From Vibrio porteresiae DSM 19223 (lineage in GTDB: Bacteria; Pseudomonadota; Gammaproteobacteria; Enterobacterales; Vibrionaceae): DNA of 64,000 nucleotides. The stretch is taken from assembly GCF_024347055.1 (NCBI RefSeq), contig NZ_AP024896.1, forward strand, positions 558,001 to 622,000, given 5' to 3'. Below are positions 54,477-62,802 of this stretch, in pieces. The notes below the pieces were generated by a model. That model had not been told where the DNA came from and searched no databases. It saw nothing but the letters and a program-made list of their open reading frames with translations. Within the stretch, counting starts at the first letter, position 1. The number at the start of each line of letters is the position of its first letter. A program made the position numbers and the translations under genes.

Positions 54477-56198
54477 GTGAAAAACACAACTCGTTATTTT
54501 AAAAAGAGCGCATTAAGTCTTTCTGTTGCCAGCCTAGTGGTTTTATCTGGCTGTTCATTAACGCCTGAAGCGGTGACTGATCAGGAAAAAAGTGCACTGT
54601 TGGCGCAAGATCAGCTCGCCATGTTTGCACAGCAAGAGCCGATTGTGCATGCCATTACTCTAGAAGAGGCGATGGCGCGTGCAGTGAAATACAACTTACA
54701 AGAGCGTTTAGCGCTGATGAAACACGCTTACGAAAATCAATTGCTCGACAGTAAGCGCTATGATCTATTGCCTTCGATTGCGGCAAGTGCCGGTTGGCGC
54801 ACCCGTGATAACCAAGCTGCGTCATCCAGCGAATCGGTCTCTACTGGCACTCAATCACTTGAGGCATCCACCAGCCAAGACCGCAATGTGTCCAATGGCG
54901 ATCTATCATTGAGCTGGAACGTACTCGATTTTGGTATCGGCTATTTTGGTGCCAAAGCCCAAGGCAACAATGTGTTGGCGGCTGAAGAGCAAAAACGCGC
55001 CGTGGTCGCCGACATTATGCAAAAAGTGCGTAAAGCCTACTGGGCAGCAGCGACCGCGCAGCAGCTAGAGCCGACCGTAAATCAAGCATTGTCGCAGGCC
55101 AAACAAGCCTTAGCCAAAGCTAAGTTAACGGAACAAGAGCGTTTGGTCGCGCCAATTGAAGCGATGCAGTATCAAAAAAGCCTGCTGCAGATGATTGCCC
55201 AGCTACAAAATCTATCGGCAGAATTGGTGATGGCGAAAACCGAACTGGCAAGCTTAATGAACCTAGCCCCAGGTACTCCGTTTACATTAGCACCGATTGC
55301 TACGGCAAAAACACAACTGCCAGCAGTGGGTTATCAACTGGATCATTTAGAAACCTTGGCGATGGTTAATCGTCCTGAAATCAATGAAGAGATCTACAAA
55401 GCACGTAATGCGGTGCTAGAAACACGCTCACAGTTGACTCACCTTCTACCGGGCGCATCGCTGTTTGTCGGCGGTCATTACGACAGCAACAGTTATCTGG
55501 TTAATCAACACTGGGCCGATGCTGGAGTGCGCGTGAGTTGGAACTTGATGAATGTCTTCTCCTATTCATCGATTAAACAGGCGGGCAAAGCCAAAGAAGA
55601 AGTGGCAGAGCTAAGACGTCAGGCGCTGCGCATGGCGGTACTTACTCAAGTTCACTTGGCGTGGCAACAATATAGCCAAGCGCAAACGCAATATGCGCAA
55701 GCTGCAGAGCTACTGCGTTTGCAGCAAGGCATCGCTCAGCAAACCCAAAGTGCTTTCCAAAGTGACCTGAAATCGCGTTTAGAGCAGATCAAAATGCTCA
55801 CCGAAACGGCGCTGATCACTCGCCATCGCGACCAACAGTTGGCACAGGCTTACACTGCCTATGGCGCGATTTACCAAGCAGCAGGGTTAGATCCACTGCC
55901 AAAAACCATTCATGACGCCAGTGTTGCCACACTCTCTCAAGCGATTGCGGAGCAAAACCAGCTGCTGACCAAGGGCACGTTAACCGCTCAGCAACAGCAG
56001 GTGATTGCGCTGGTCAAACAAGGGGAAGTGACCACTCACGAGCCGACTTTGCTTAGTCAACATGTGCCAGCGGAGGCGACCGTGAGCAACAGCACCAAGC
56101 CTGCTGAGTATGTCTCGGTTTATGATTCGTTAGGTTCACTGAAAGCGGCGATAATCCACGACTATACCCGCCCAGTGGAGGAAACGAATGCCAAGTAA
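54477..56198 (+). CDS. TolC-family outer-membrane efflux lipoprotein
   Basis: This 573-residue protein starts with GTG and has a lipoprotein signal (lipobox VLSGC, Cys26). The body has two outer-membrane-efflux repeats rich in Gln/Ala coiled coil: ITLEEAMARAVKYNLQERLALMKHAY, SLSWNVLDFGIGYFGAKAQGNNVLAAEEQKRAVVADIMQKVRKAYW, VGGHYDSNSYLVNQHWADAGVRVSWNLMNVF and LTQVHLAWQQYSQAQTQYAQAAELLRL. It should form the outer-membrane channel. It carries an extra C-terminal tail of about 80 residues. Its last 11 bases overlap the adaptor gene, marking one operon. Confidence 0.9.
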   Translation: MKNTTRYFKKSALSLSVASLVVLSGCSLTPEAVTDQEKSALLAQDQLAMFAQQEPIVHAITLEEAMARAVKYNLQERLALMKHAYENQLLDSKRYDLLPSIAASAGWRTRDNQAASSSESVSTGTQSLEASTSQDRNVSNGDLSLSWNVLDFGIGYFGAKAQGNNVLAAEEQKRAVVADIMQKVRKAYWAAATAQQLEPTVNQALSQAKQALAKAKLTEQERLVAPIEAMQYQKSLLQMIAQLQNLSAELVMAKTELASLMNLAPGTPFTLAPIATAKTQLPAVGYQLDHLETLAMVNRPEINEEIYKARNAVLETRSQLTHLLPGASLFVGGHYDSNSYLVNQHWADAGVRVSWNLMNVFSYSSIKQAGKAKEEVAELRRQALRMAVLTQVHLAWQQYSQAQTQYAQAAELLRLQQGIAQQTQSAFQSDLKSRLEQIKMLTETALITRHRDQQLAQAYTAYGAIYQAAGLDPLPKTIHDASVATLSQAIAEQNQLLTKGTLTAQQQQVIALVKQGEVTTHEPTLLSQHVPAEATVSNSTKPAEYVSVYDSLGSLKAAIIHDYTRPVEETNAK

Positions 56199-56994
56199 GG
56201 GTTTATTGACCAAAGGATGCAGCGCCGCTTTGCTTAGCGGCGTTTGCCTTGGGATTGGCTTTCATGCCGCTGCCAGTGATATGCCAAGCGATGTACCAAG
56301 TGTTGTGCCAAGCCAGCAGCCATCTGACAGCATTCGCATTCAACTCGAACCGGCAGCGCAGCTAGTGGTGTCCAGTGAACTTGCTGGGCGCTTGCAACGT
56401 GTGCCGTTTAAAGAGGGACAACACTTTGCTAAAGGAGAGGTAATCGCAAGTATCGAGTGCGATTTGTATCAAGCTAAATACCAACAAACCTTGGCGCAAA
56501 GCGAGCTGGCTCAGCAAAAATACCAAGTGGCAAAACGGCTAAATACCCTCGAATCCAATAGCGTTTTGGAAGTGGGGCAGGCGAGTGCCGATTTTGCGAA
56601 AGCCAAGGCAGAGCAGCGCGCTGCCGATATCATGGTGAAACGCTGTGCGATTCGTGCGCCCTTTGCCGGTCGGGTGTCTGAACGCATGGTCGAACCGGGC
56701 GAATTTGTAAGTGAAGGCACTAAGTTACTCAATATCTACAGTACAGATGCATACGATGTAGAAATGATTGTGCCATCGCGTTGGGTAACCGCGTTGCAAA
56801 TTGGTCAATCCTTTACCGTCCAGTTGGATGAAACCGGTCAAACCTATCCTGCCAAAGTGACTCGGTTAGGCAGTGTGATCGATGCGCTAAGCCAATCGTT
56901 TAAAGTGTTTGGCGAGATTCAGGCCCATGAAGGGTTGGTTCTGATGCCAGGTATGAGCGGAAGTGCGCAGATGACGCTCACTCCGCAGTCGTAA
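56188..56994 (+). CDS. Periplasmic adaptor (membrane fusion protein)
   Basis: This 268-residue adaptor has an N-terminal hydrophobic signal (LLTKGCSAALLSGVCLGIGFHAAA). Its lipoyl halves are ELAGRLQRVPFKEGQHFAKGEVIASIECDLYQ and KRCAIRAPFAGRVSERMVEPGEFVSEGTKLLNIYS, separated by a short coiled-coil hairpin. A beta-barrel part (YDVEMIVPSRWVTALQIGQSFTVQLDE) follows. It is shorter than RND adaptors. It should bridge the inner-membrane component and the TolC-like channel. Confidence 0.9.
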   Translation: MPSKGLLTKGCSAALLSGVCLGIGFHAAASDMPSDVPSVVPSQQPSDSIRIQLEPAAQLVVSSELAGRLQRVPFKEGQHFAKGEVIASIECDLYQAKYQQTLAQSELAQQKYQVAKRLNTLESNSVLEVGQASADFAKAKAEQRAADIMVKRCAIRAPFAGRVSERMVEPGEFVSEGTKLLNIYSTDAYDVEMIVPSRWVTALQIGQSFTVQLDETGQTYPAKVTRLGSVIDALSQSFKVFGEIQAHEGLVLMPGMSGSAQMTLTPQS

Positions 56995-57006
56995 TAGGAA
57001 CAAGTG

Positions 57007-58482
57007 ATGAGCACGACCCACTCGCAACACACTATCACTTCTCAACACTCTACCACCGCAAAACAATCGAGCACCTCACCCCAGAGCAACGAGATTGAGC
57101 AAGCTCTGCTGACACTGCTACAACTGCAGCAAAAAGCGCGCGAGGCCGAGACACTGAAACAGCTTCATTTTGTGGTGCTCAATCAAACCAAAACCTTGCT
57201 CGATTATGAGCAAGCCGTGCTGTGGGACGCCAAACGCCAAGTGGTGTGCGGCGCTTCGGCGGTTACAACCATCGACCCGAAAGCGCCGTTTAGTCAGTGG
57301 ATAGCCAAAGTAAGTCAGCAGGTTGTACGCCAAGAGCAGGGCAAACAGATCCACAAAGTTGAGCTTGATAAACTCAGTGCTGAGGCTGATGGCTTAAACC
57401 CAGAGGACTCAAATACATATTCCTTAAACAGAGAGGCTTTTACCCAAGTGGCAGTGTGGGTGCCATTGCTTAATTCACACCATGAGCTGGTGGCAGGGTT
57501 ATGGCTGTTTCGTTCAACAGCGCTCTCGTTGAGAGAAAAAAGGTTGCTCACATTTTGGAGCGAACAAGTCGGTTTTGTTTGGCAAGCCTTAGTGCAGCAA
57601 AGTCGAAAGCGGGCGTGGTTTGAAGGCCGTTCGACGCAAGAGCGTTCTTTGCGCCGCACCATGCTGGGCCCAAAAAAGCTGTGGTGGTTGGTTGCAGTAT
57701 TGGCTGTTGGGGCGCTGTTTTTGCCAGTGCGTCAATCGGTATTGGCTCCGGCAGAAGTGGTGTCTGCTACGCCAATGACGGTGCGTATGCCATTAGATGG
57801 GGTGGTCAAAAAGCTGTGGGTTAAACCCAATAGCGCAGTGAAAAAGGGCGATCTGCTGCTAGAGCTTGATTCACAAACCCTCGACGATCAACTTGCTCAA
57901 GCTCAGCAACAGCTCTCCATTGCCAGTGCGGAACTGCGGGTGGCGCAGCAGCAATCTTTTTACGATGCCAGCCGTAAAGCCAGCCTTGCCATTTTGGAAG
58001 GAAAACAGGCTCTTGCTCATTCTCAAGTGGCCTATCTGCAAGAGAAAGTTGCACAAACTCGGTTAGTGGCACAGCAAGATGGTATCGCTCTGTTTGACGA
58101 TCAGGGAGATTGGGTCGGACGTCCTATTCGCTTAGGTGAACCCTTAATGGACATTGCTGATCCCACTCATACCGCGATTAAAATTCAACTCGCGGTTGAA
58201 GATCGAATGGCGCTTAGCCAAGGCGATGAAGTGCGCTTTTTTCTTAATAGCCGACCAACGGATGCTATCCCTGCCAAGCTAAGCACCGTTGCTTATCGCT
58301 CAACTCTGCAAAACGATGGTCAGTATGCGTTTGAACTCAAAGCGCAGATGGACGCAGAGCAAGACTCGCCCACCATGGGACTAAAAGGCATGGCGAAAAT
58401 CTATGGTGAGCGTACCTCGTTGATTTATTACCTAATGCGTCGTCCTTTGTCGCACTTACGCATGTGGTGGGGCGGATTATGA
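57007..58482 (+). CDS. GAF-like domain fused to a HlyD-type adaptor
   Basis: The protein is about 491 residues. The N-terminal cytoplasmic part (about 30-195) looks like a GAF domain (LKQLHFVVLNQTKTLLDYEQAVLWDAKRQVVCGAS ... VAVWVPLLNSHHELVAGLWLFRS). It is followed by one membrane helix (about 222-243, LWWLVAVLAVGALFLPV) and a HlyD-type periplasmic part with lipoyl halves ATPMTVRMPLDGVVKKLWVKPNSAVKKGDLLLELDS and DWVGRPIRLGEPLMDIADP around a helical hairpin. A cytoplasmic sensor domain on an export adaptor is unusual. ATG 57007 is chosen; its end overlaps the next gene in ATGA. Confidence 0.87.
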   Translation: MSTTHSQHTITSQHSTTAKQSSTSPQSNEIEQALLTLLQLQQKAREAETLKQLHFVVLNQTKTLLDYEQAVLWDAKRQVVCGASAVTTIDPKAPFSQWIAKVSQQVVRQEQGKQIHKVELDKLSAEADGLNPEDSNTYSLNREAFTQVAVWVPLLNSHHELVAGLWLFRSTALSLREKRLLTFWSEQVGFVWQALVQQSRKRAWFEGRSTQERSLRRTMLGPKKLWWLVAVLAVGALFLPVRQSVLAPAEVVSATPMTVRMPLDGVVKKLWVKPNSAVKKGDLLLELDSQTLDDQLAQAQQQLSIASAELRVAQQQSFYDASRKASLAILEGKQALAHSQVAYLQEKVAQTRLVAQQDGIALFDDQGDWVGRPIRLGEPLMDIADPTHTAIKIQLAVEDRMALSQGDEVRFFLNSRPTDAIPAKLSTVAYRSTLQNDGQYAFELKAQMDAEQDSPTMGLKGMAKIYGERTSLIYYLMRRPLSHLRMWWGGL

Positions 58483-60593
58483 TGAGCGCTGGTTTACCTG
58501 AGTGCTTACCTCCACTGCGTCAAGAGTTGCGTTTGCATGCCGCGCCAGCCGCAGACAATGGCGCGCCGCGTTGGACTCTGGAAGATCCCGTTCGCGGGCA
58601 GTTCTTTCAACTGGGTTGGTTAGAAACCGAGTTTCTAGCTCATTGGCAGTCATCGGCAGAGGATCTGCTTAAACGCATTTGCCAAACCACGACCTTAAGC
58701 CCCAATGCCACTCAGCTTGGGGCGTTTATTCGTTTTCTGCAACACAACCAATTGGTGCAGGCTGATAGTGAAGATCTTATCGAACAAGATAAACAGCGGC
58801 GAAGTGCTCAAAAATGGTGGCAATGGCTGTTTCAACGTCATCTGTCGTTTCGCGTGCCGCTCTGCTCACCGGATGCGTGGTTAACCCAAGCATTGCCTTG
58901 GGTGCGGCCTTTATTGTCCCGTCAGTTTATTCAACTCAGTGCACTCGTTGGGGTGATAGGGCTGTGGTTAGCGTCTCATCAGTGGCAAGAGTTTAGCGCT
59001 GGGTTTTCGTATCTGTTTTCTTTTTCTGGCATCGTGCTTTCCGTTACTACGGTGATTGTCGTGAAGGTGCTGCACGAATTGGGACACGCGTTTGTCTGCA
59101 AAAAGTACCATGGGCGAGTGGCAACCATGGGGGTGAACTTCATTCTGTTTTGGCCAGTGCTTTATACCGATGTCACTACAGCATGGCGGCTAAAACAGCA
59201 GCGCCCGCGTCTGCTGATCAGCGCTGCTGGCATGCTCACCGAGGCAGTGATTGCTGCATGGGCGCTACTACTGTGGAACTTTTTTGATCCGGGGATCGCG
59301 CGCAGCGTGTTACTCACCCTTGCTACCACATCGCTATTGTTGTCGTTGTCGGTTAACCTCAGCCCTTTAATGCGCTTTGATGGCTACTTTATTTTCTCTG
59401 ATTGGTTAGAGATGCCAAATTTGCAGCAGCGCGCAACCAAAATGGCGCAATGGAAAATTCGGTCATGGTTGTGGGGATGGCAGGATGCAGCACCAGAACC
59501 AATGCGCAAGGCGCGCCAACGGTTAGTTATCAGCTATGCCTTTGCCATGTGGCTGTATCGTTTAACCCTCTATTTTGGCATTGCCCTTGGGATTTATCAC
59601 TTGGTGTTCAAAGCCTTAGGTGTGGTGCTATTTATGGTCGAGATCGCGTATCTGCTGGTTCGTCCTTGTGTTTATGAAATTCGCTATTGGTTGAGCCAAA
59701 AACAAAAAATGACCTTTAATCTCAATACCAAACTGACACTTATCACGAGTCTACTGTTACTGATTGGCTTAGTTGTGCCGTGGCATCAAACTATCAGCGC
59801 ACCTGCCATGTGGTTAGCCAAACAGCAAACACTGTTTGTGGCGCAAGATGCCCAACTGCAAACCATCGAGATTCAATCGGGCCAGCAAGTGCAAGCGGGT
59901 GAGGTGCTGTTTCGGCTAAGCTCTCCTGTACTTTTGCAGAGCATCACCGAGCTGACCTATCGCCAGCAGAGTTTGCTCAAACAACTGCAATCCTATCCTT
60001 TTGATAAAAAAGCTTCAGCGGATTTAGCCATCATCCGCGATGAGCTGGTGGTTATTACTCAGCGACTGGCTCAGCAGCAAACATTACTGGACGAATTAAC
60101 CGTGCGTGCGCCATTTGCAGGGCAAGTCGTCGATGTGAATCCCTACCTGCTGGCAGGGGATTGGCTTGCGACAGGGCAAGTATTAGCGACACTCATCAGC
60201 AATCAAGAGAGCCGCGTTGATGCCTATATCGATGAACATCAATACGCGCGTCTAAACGCTGGTGCAACTGCCGTGTTTATGGCTGAAAATCTCAATCAAC
60301 CGCCAGTTGCACTGCAGCTATCCAAACTATCACTTGGCACGATTGATAACCTCAGCGCTCACCCTGAACTCAGCTCTCCTTATCTTGGCCCCATTGCTGC
60401 AACCATTGATCGGAAAACCCATCAACCGATACCCAAGCAAGCCCTTTACCTAGCGACGCTGCAAGTCCAAGACACTAATGCCCCTGCATTTCAAATGCGC
60501 GGCCAAGTCACCATCGAAGGAGAAGGACAAAGTATTCTCAGCCGTGTGTGGCAAGCCATCATGAAAGTCCTAATCCGCGAGTCGGTTATGTAA
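58479..60593 (+). CDS. PqqD-like/M50 site-2-type metalloprotease/HlyD fusion
   Basis: The protein is about 704 residues and probably a polytopic inner-membrane exporter component. An N-terminal cytoplasmic segment (about 25-95: RWTLEDPVRGQFFQLGWLETEFLAHWQSS...LGAFIRFLQHNQLV) looks like a PqqD-type winged helix. The M50 domain (about 155-415) has the zinc motif HELGH in VVKVLHELGHAFVCKKYHG and the third-ligand region LSPLMRFDGYFIFSDWLEMPNL, so the protease site looks intact. After further helices comes a periplasmic lipoyl/HlyD part (about 430-690: QLQTIEIQSGQQVQAGEVLFRL, LTVRAPFAGQVVDVNPYLLAGDWLATGQVLATLI). It starts 4 bp inside the GAF-HlyD gene and ends the operon. Confidence 0.88.
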   Translation: MMSAGLPECLPPLRQELRLHAAPAADNGAPRWTLEDPVRGQFFQLGWLETEFLAHWQSSAEDLLKRICQTTTLSPNATQLGAFIRFLQHNQLVQADSEDLIEQDKQRRSAQKWWQWLFQRHLSFRVPLCSPDAWLTQALPWVRPLLSRQFIQLSALVGVIGLWLASHQWQEFSAGFSYLFSFSGIVLSVTTVIVVKVLHELGHAFVCKKYHGRVATMGVNFILFWPVLYTDVTTAWRLKQQRPRLLISAAGMLTEAVIAAWALLLWNFFDPGIARSVLLTLATTSLLLSLSVNLSPLMRFDGYFIFSDWLEMPNLQQRATKMAQWKIRSWLWGWQDAAPEPMRKARQRLVISYAFAMWLYRLTLYFGIALGIYHLVFKALGVVLFMVEIAYLLVRPCVYEIRYWLSQKQKMTFNLNTKLTLITSLLLLIGLVVPWHQTISAPAMWLAKQQTLFVAQDAQLQTIEIQSGQQVQAGEVLFRLSSPVLLQSITELTYRQQSLLKQLQSYPFDKKASADLAIIRDELVVITQRLAQQQTLLDELTVRAPFAGQVVDVNPYLLAGDWLATGQVLATLISNQESRVDAYIDEHQYARLNAGATAVFMAENLNQPPVALQLSKLSLGTIDNLSAHPELSSPYLGPIAATIDRKTHQPIPKQALYLATLQVQDTNAPAFQMRGQVTIEGEGQSILSRVWQAIMKVLIRESVM

Positions 60594-60629
60594 GGTGCCA
60601 GTGATACCGCTCGTAATGATAGGCTTTGT

Positions 60630-60693
60630 GTAAAGTATGTGCTCGGTTTGGTGCGTGGAGAAACTGAAGAATGACTGCTGGTTTTTAAATGGT
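60630..60693. repeat. 64-bp direct repeat, left copy
   Basis: This segment (from GTAAAGTATGTGCTCGG to GGTTTTTAAATGGT) is repeated at 63937-64000 with 2 differences in 64 bases. It lies 36 bases after the M50-HlyD gene stop. Confidence 0.95.
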
Positions 60694-60759
60694 GGTTTGG
60701 TAAATGTATTTTAATTCAGTGTGTTACGAGGTAAAAATAGGCTTCTGTGCATAATCCCC

Positions 60760-60769
60760 CCTCTAACTC
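60760..60769. repeat. Target-site duplication, left
   Basis: CCTCTAACTC directly abuts the left end of the IS and is repeated at 62269-62278. Confidence 0.9.
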
Positions 60770-60787
60770 CTGTCTCTTGATCACATC

Positions 60788-62164
60788 TCAAAGATCTAGA
60801 GACTTGGCAAGCAAGTAACCTTCAAGGATGGTTTGCAAAATAAACCATCCTTCCCAAAGCCGTTCCCAGCCAACTCGCCCGTTGCGTTTAGAATCATACC
60901 AACCGGCTAATTTCCCAAGATTAATGTATGCCCAATAGAGACTCGGTGCTTTCTTTGGCGGCTTTCTCTTTTCCTGTTTTGACCACAGGATCTTCCAGCT
61001 TTGAGGACTCAATATCATTTCACAACTCTGTTTCTCGGCTTCTTCTTTGTTCAGCCCAAGATAACGAAGTTGGTGCAACCGAACGGCAATGAAAGCCAGT
61101 ATGACAACCATTCGCTCCAAGTTTTCTTTGCTTTGCATTCGTAAGTTTTCAACCTGAGTTCCACCACTCTTCCACGCTTTGTGGAACTCCTCAATTAGCC
61201 ACCGCTTTTCGTAATAATCTAATATTCGTTCGGCCTCTTCTTTTGAGCGGACTGGCTCTGATGTGAGAATATGCCAGTTGAGACCTTTTTCCTGTTCACG
61301 CTCCTGACAGCCTACATAATAAAGCTCTACAGGTTCTCCCTTTTTGTTGGATGGAACCTTCACTGTAATGGGGGCGTAGCGAACTTCACACACAGCTCGT
61401 CGTGCCTTACGGCCGCCTTTTTGTCTGACCTGAACTGTTCTCATACCTGCATCAGTTAAGGACGCGCTGTACTGATAAAGTTTATCTTCACTCTCCAATA
61501 TGCAGCGACTTTGCATCGAACGAACGACAAAACGTTGTTGATTAGATGTTTTGTAAGCCAAATATTCAATAAGGTCGGCTTCTCGGTCACACACGGAGAT
61601 AATCTTGCTCATCCCTTCGCCAAGGCGAGTTTCCATAGCTCGAGATGCGCGTTCCCATTTGTAGCTCTCTTTTTCAAGATACGGTCTTTTCGCATGATTC
61701 TGACTCTTGCCGTAATCTTTGATATTTCGAGTCCAGCGCTCTTGTTCAATAAGACCAACGACATGCTGCTCGTGTGGTGCAAAAAGAAGGACGGAGTGGG
61801 CGAACATCCCTCGGGAGTAATTATTCGAGGTCGTATGCCCCATGTCTCCCCGGACAGTTGAATGGGAAAATTCAAGTGAAGTGGTATCTTCCAACGCCAG
61901 TAAGCACTCATAGTGCTTCGTATTTTCGACCGTTGCGGCAAAACCAGCCTCGGCAATGGCTTGAGGGTCAATGGCTTGATTGCGAGTAAAGCGATAAGCA
62001 GCTTCAATATCAGCGGGAGATTTCAAAGATTGCACAAGTGATTGTCCTAAATGATTAGCCAAAGAAGAGGCAAGTTGTACTAGGCGCTTGGAGCGACGGC
62101 GATCGCCTAACTCGGAGTGGTGAAAGGTATCTCTGGCCCATTGCTCTGTATCTGCTGAAAACAT
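60788..62164 (-). CDS. IS4-family transposase (IS50/Tn5-like)
   Basis: The protein is 458 residues. The DDE residues of the Tn5 group are present: first Asp in LLALEDTTSLEFSH, second Asp in IISVCDREADLIEYL, and the Glu in the YREK motif YYEKRWLIEEFHKAWKSGG. The N-terminus (WARDTFHHSELGDRRRSKRLVQLASSLA) matches the Tn5 DNA-binding region. ATG at 62164 follows GAGGTAGG. The stop codon reaches into the IS end, as in IS50. The frame is intact, so the enzyme may be active. Confidence 0.95.
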   Translation of the reverse strand: MFSADTEQWARDTFHHSELGDRRRSKRLVQLASSLANHLGQSLVQSLKSPADIEAAYRFTRNQAIDPQAIAEAGFAATVENTKHYECLLALEDTTSLEFSHSTVRGDMGHTTSNNYSRGMFAHSVLLFAPHEQHVVGLIEQERWTRNIKDYGKSQNHAKRPYLEKESYKWERASRAMETRLGEGMSKIISVCDREADLIEYLAYKTSNQQRFVVRSMQSRCILESEDKLYQYSASLTDAGMRTVQVRQKGGRKARRAVCEVRYAPITVKVPSNKKGEPVELYYVGCQEREQEKGLNWHILTSEPVRSKEEAERILDYYEKRWLIEEFHKAWKSGGTQVENLRMQSKENLERMVVILAFIAVRLHQLRYLGLNKEEAEKQSCEMILSPQSWKILWSKQEKRKPPKKAPSLYWAYINLGKLAGWYDSKRNGRVGWERLWEGWFILQTILEGYLLAKSLDL

Positions 62165-62221
62165 AGTAACCTACCTCAACTTGTCAGTTTTTGTTGAGAT
62201 CAATCAGTGAGATAAAAGTTC

Positions 62222-62252
62222 AAAAAAATCCCTCAATTTTTATCGAGGGATT
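62222..62252 (-). terminator. Terminator inside the IS, upstream of the transposase
   Basis: Read on the reverse strand, AATCCCTC and GAGGGATT form an 8-bp stem followed by seven Ts. It lies between the IS right end and the transposase start, so it would stop outside transcription entering the gene. Confidence 0.85.
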
Positions 62253-62268
62253 TGTGTAGGAAAGTCAG

Positions 62269-62278
62269 CCTCTAACTC
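62269..62278. repeat. Target-site duplication, right
   Basis: CCTCTAACTC is identical to 60760-60769 and directly follows the IS right end. Confidence 0.9.
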
Positions 62279-62286
62279 CCCCCTTA

Positions 62287-62510
62287 AAAACCAAGGGGGG
62301 AGAACCAGATCGAGTGCGCTGTTATTTTCGAGTTCAACATCATGATTTATCTGTTGGTATGCGTGATATATCTATGAGCGCCATACAGTTTTTTCCCTAA
62401 AACCAAGGGAGAGAATCGGATCGAGTACGCTATGATCTATGAGTTCACCATCATGATTTATCTGTTGTTATATGCGATATATCCACGATCACCCTACAGT
62501 TCTCCCCCCT
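62287..62510. repeat. Two diverged 112-bp tandem units
   Basis: Units 62287-62398 and 62399-62510 align from AAAACCAAGGG to CCCT, sharing blocks such as GGATCGAGTRCGCT-like text, ATCATGATTTATCTGTTG and CCTACAGTT. They make up most of the MITE-like element. Confidence 0.75.
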
Positions 62511-62562
62511 GCATAAAAGTACCGTTATACGATGCAGTCAGACCAGGGGGGAGTTAGAGGGG

Positions 62563-62714
62563 AAGCCCAAGAATGTGCGCCGAAGTATCGTGTATCTCGA
62601 ATCGATGCTTGACCAGTTATTAAACGTAAAAAGCCAGGTTAACAATAATATAAAAGTGTGTGTCCCGTTTAATTCGTGCGTTTAATTTTCCCTAATGATA
62701 CGAATACAGACTCT
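62563..62714. other. Short intergenic stretch before the fic operators
   Basis: About 150 AT-rich bases between the MITE-like element and the fic operators. I see no gene or strong signal. Confidence 0.4.
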
Positions 62715-62741
62715 ATTCGCATCATAATATGATTTGATTAA
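62715..62741. promoter_or_regulatory. Candidate operator 1 of the fic gene
   Basis: ATTCGCATCATAATATGATTTGATTAA is one of two 27-bp direct copies. Its core CATCATAATATG is a partial palindrome. Confidence 0.55.
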
Positions 62742-62748
62742 GCGACTT

Positions 62749-62775
62749 ATTCACATCATAATGTGATTTGAATAA
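62749..62775. promoter_or_regulatory. Candidate operator 2 of the fic gene
   Basis: This copy differs from operator 1 at three of 27 positions and contains the perfect palindrome CACAT-CATA-ATGTG. The copies are 34 bp apart and end 27 bases before the fic start. The Fic protein's own winged-helix domain may bind here. Confidence 0.55.
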
Positions 62776-62802
62776 TCTATTTTTTCAAATCAAGGTGCTC
62801 TT

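Larger units (their letters stand above)
60770..62268 (-). mobile_element. Complete IS4-family (IS50-like) insertion sequence, 1499 bp
   Basis: The left end CTGTCTCTTGATCACATCT (60770-60788) closely resembles the IS50 inside end. The right end ATTTGTGTAGGAAAGTCAG (62250-62268) resembles the reverse complement of the IS50 outside end (15 of 19 bases as I recall it). A 10-bp target duplication flanks it. It carries one transposase gene on the reverse strand. The intact frame, ends and duplication suggest recent movement. Confidence 0.92.
62269..62562. mobile_element. MITE-like element with terminal inverted repeats, split by the IS
   Basis: The right end AGGGGGGAGTTAGAGGGG (62545-62562) is the exact reverse complement of the left end CCCCTCTAACTCCCCCCT, which is restored if the IS and one target copy are removed. 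The element is about 295 bp, has no gene and contains hairpins CTCCCCCCTT/AAGGGGGGAG (62276-62302) and CTCCCCCCT/AGGGGGGAG (62502-62553). The MITE label is an inference from this structure. Confidence 0.65.

Noticed and set aside
47560..60593. Ordinary type 1 (RTX) secretion operon
   Set aside because: There is no ABC transporter ATPase in the set and no GGxGxDxxx repeats in the giant protein.
62269..62562. CRISPR array or integron repeats
   Set aside because: Only two diverged 112-bp units without spacers, and no attC-type core sites or integrase; a MITE-like element explains the inverted ends better.
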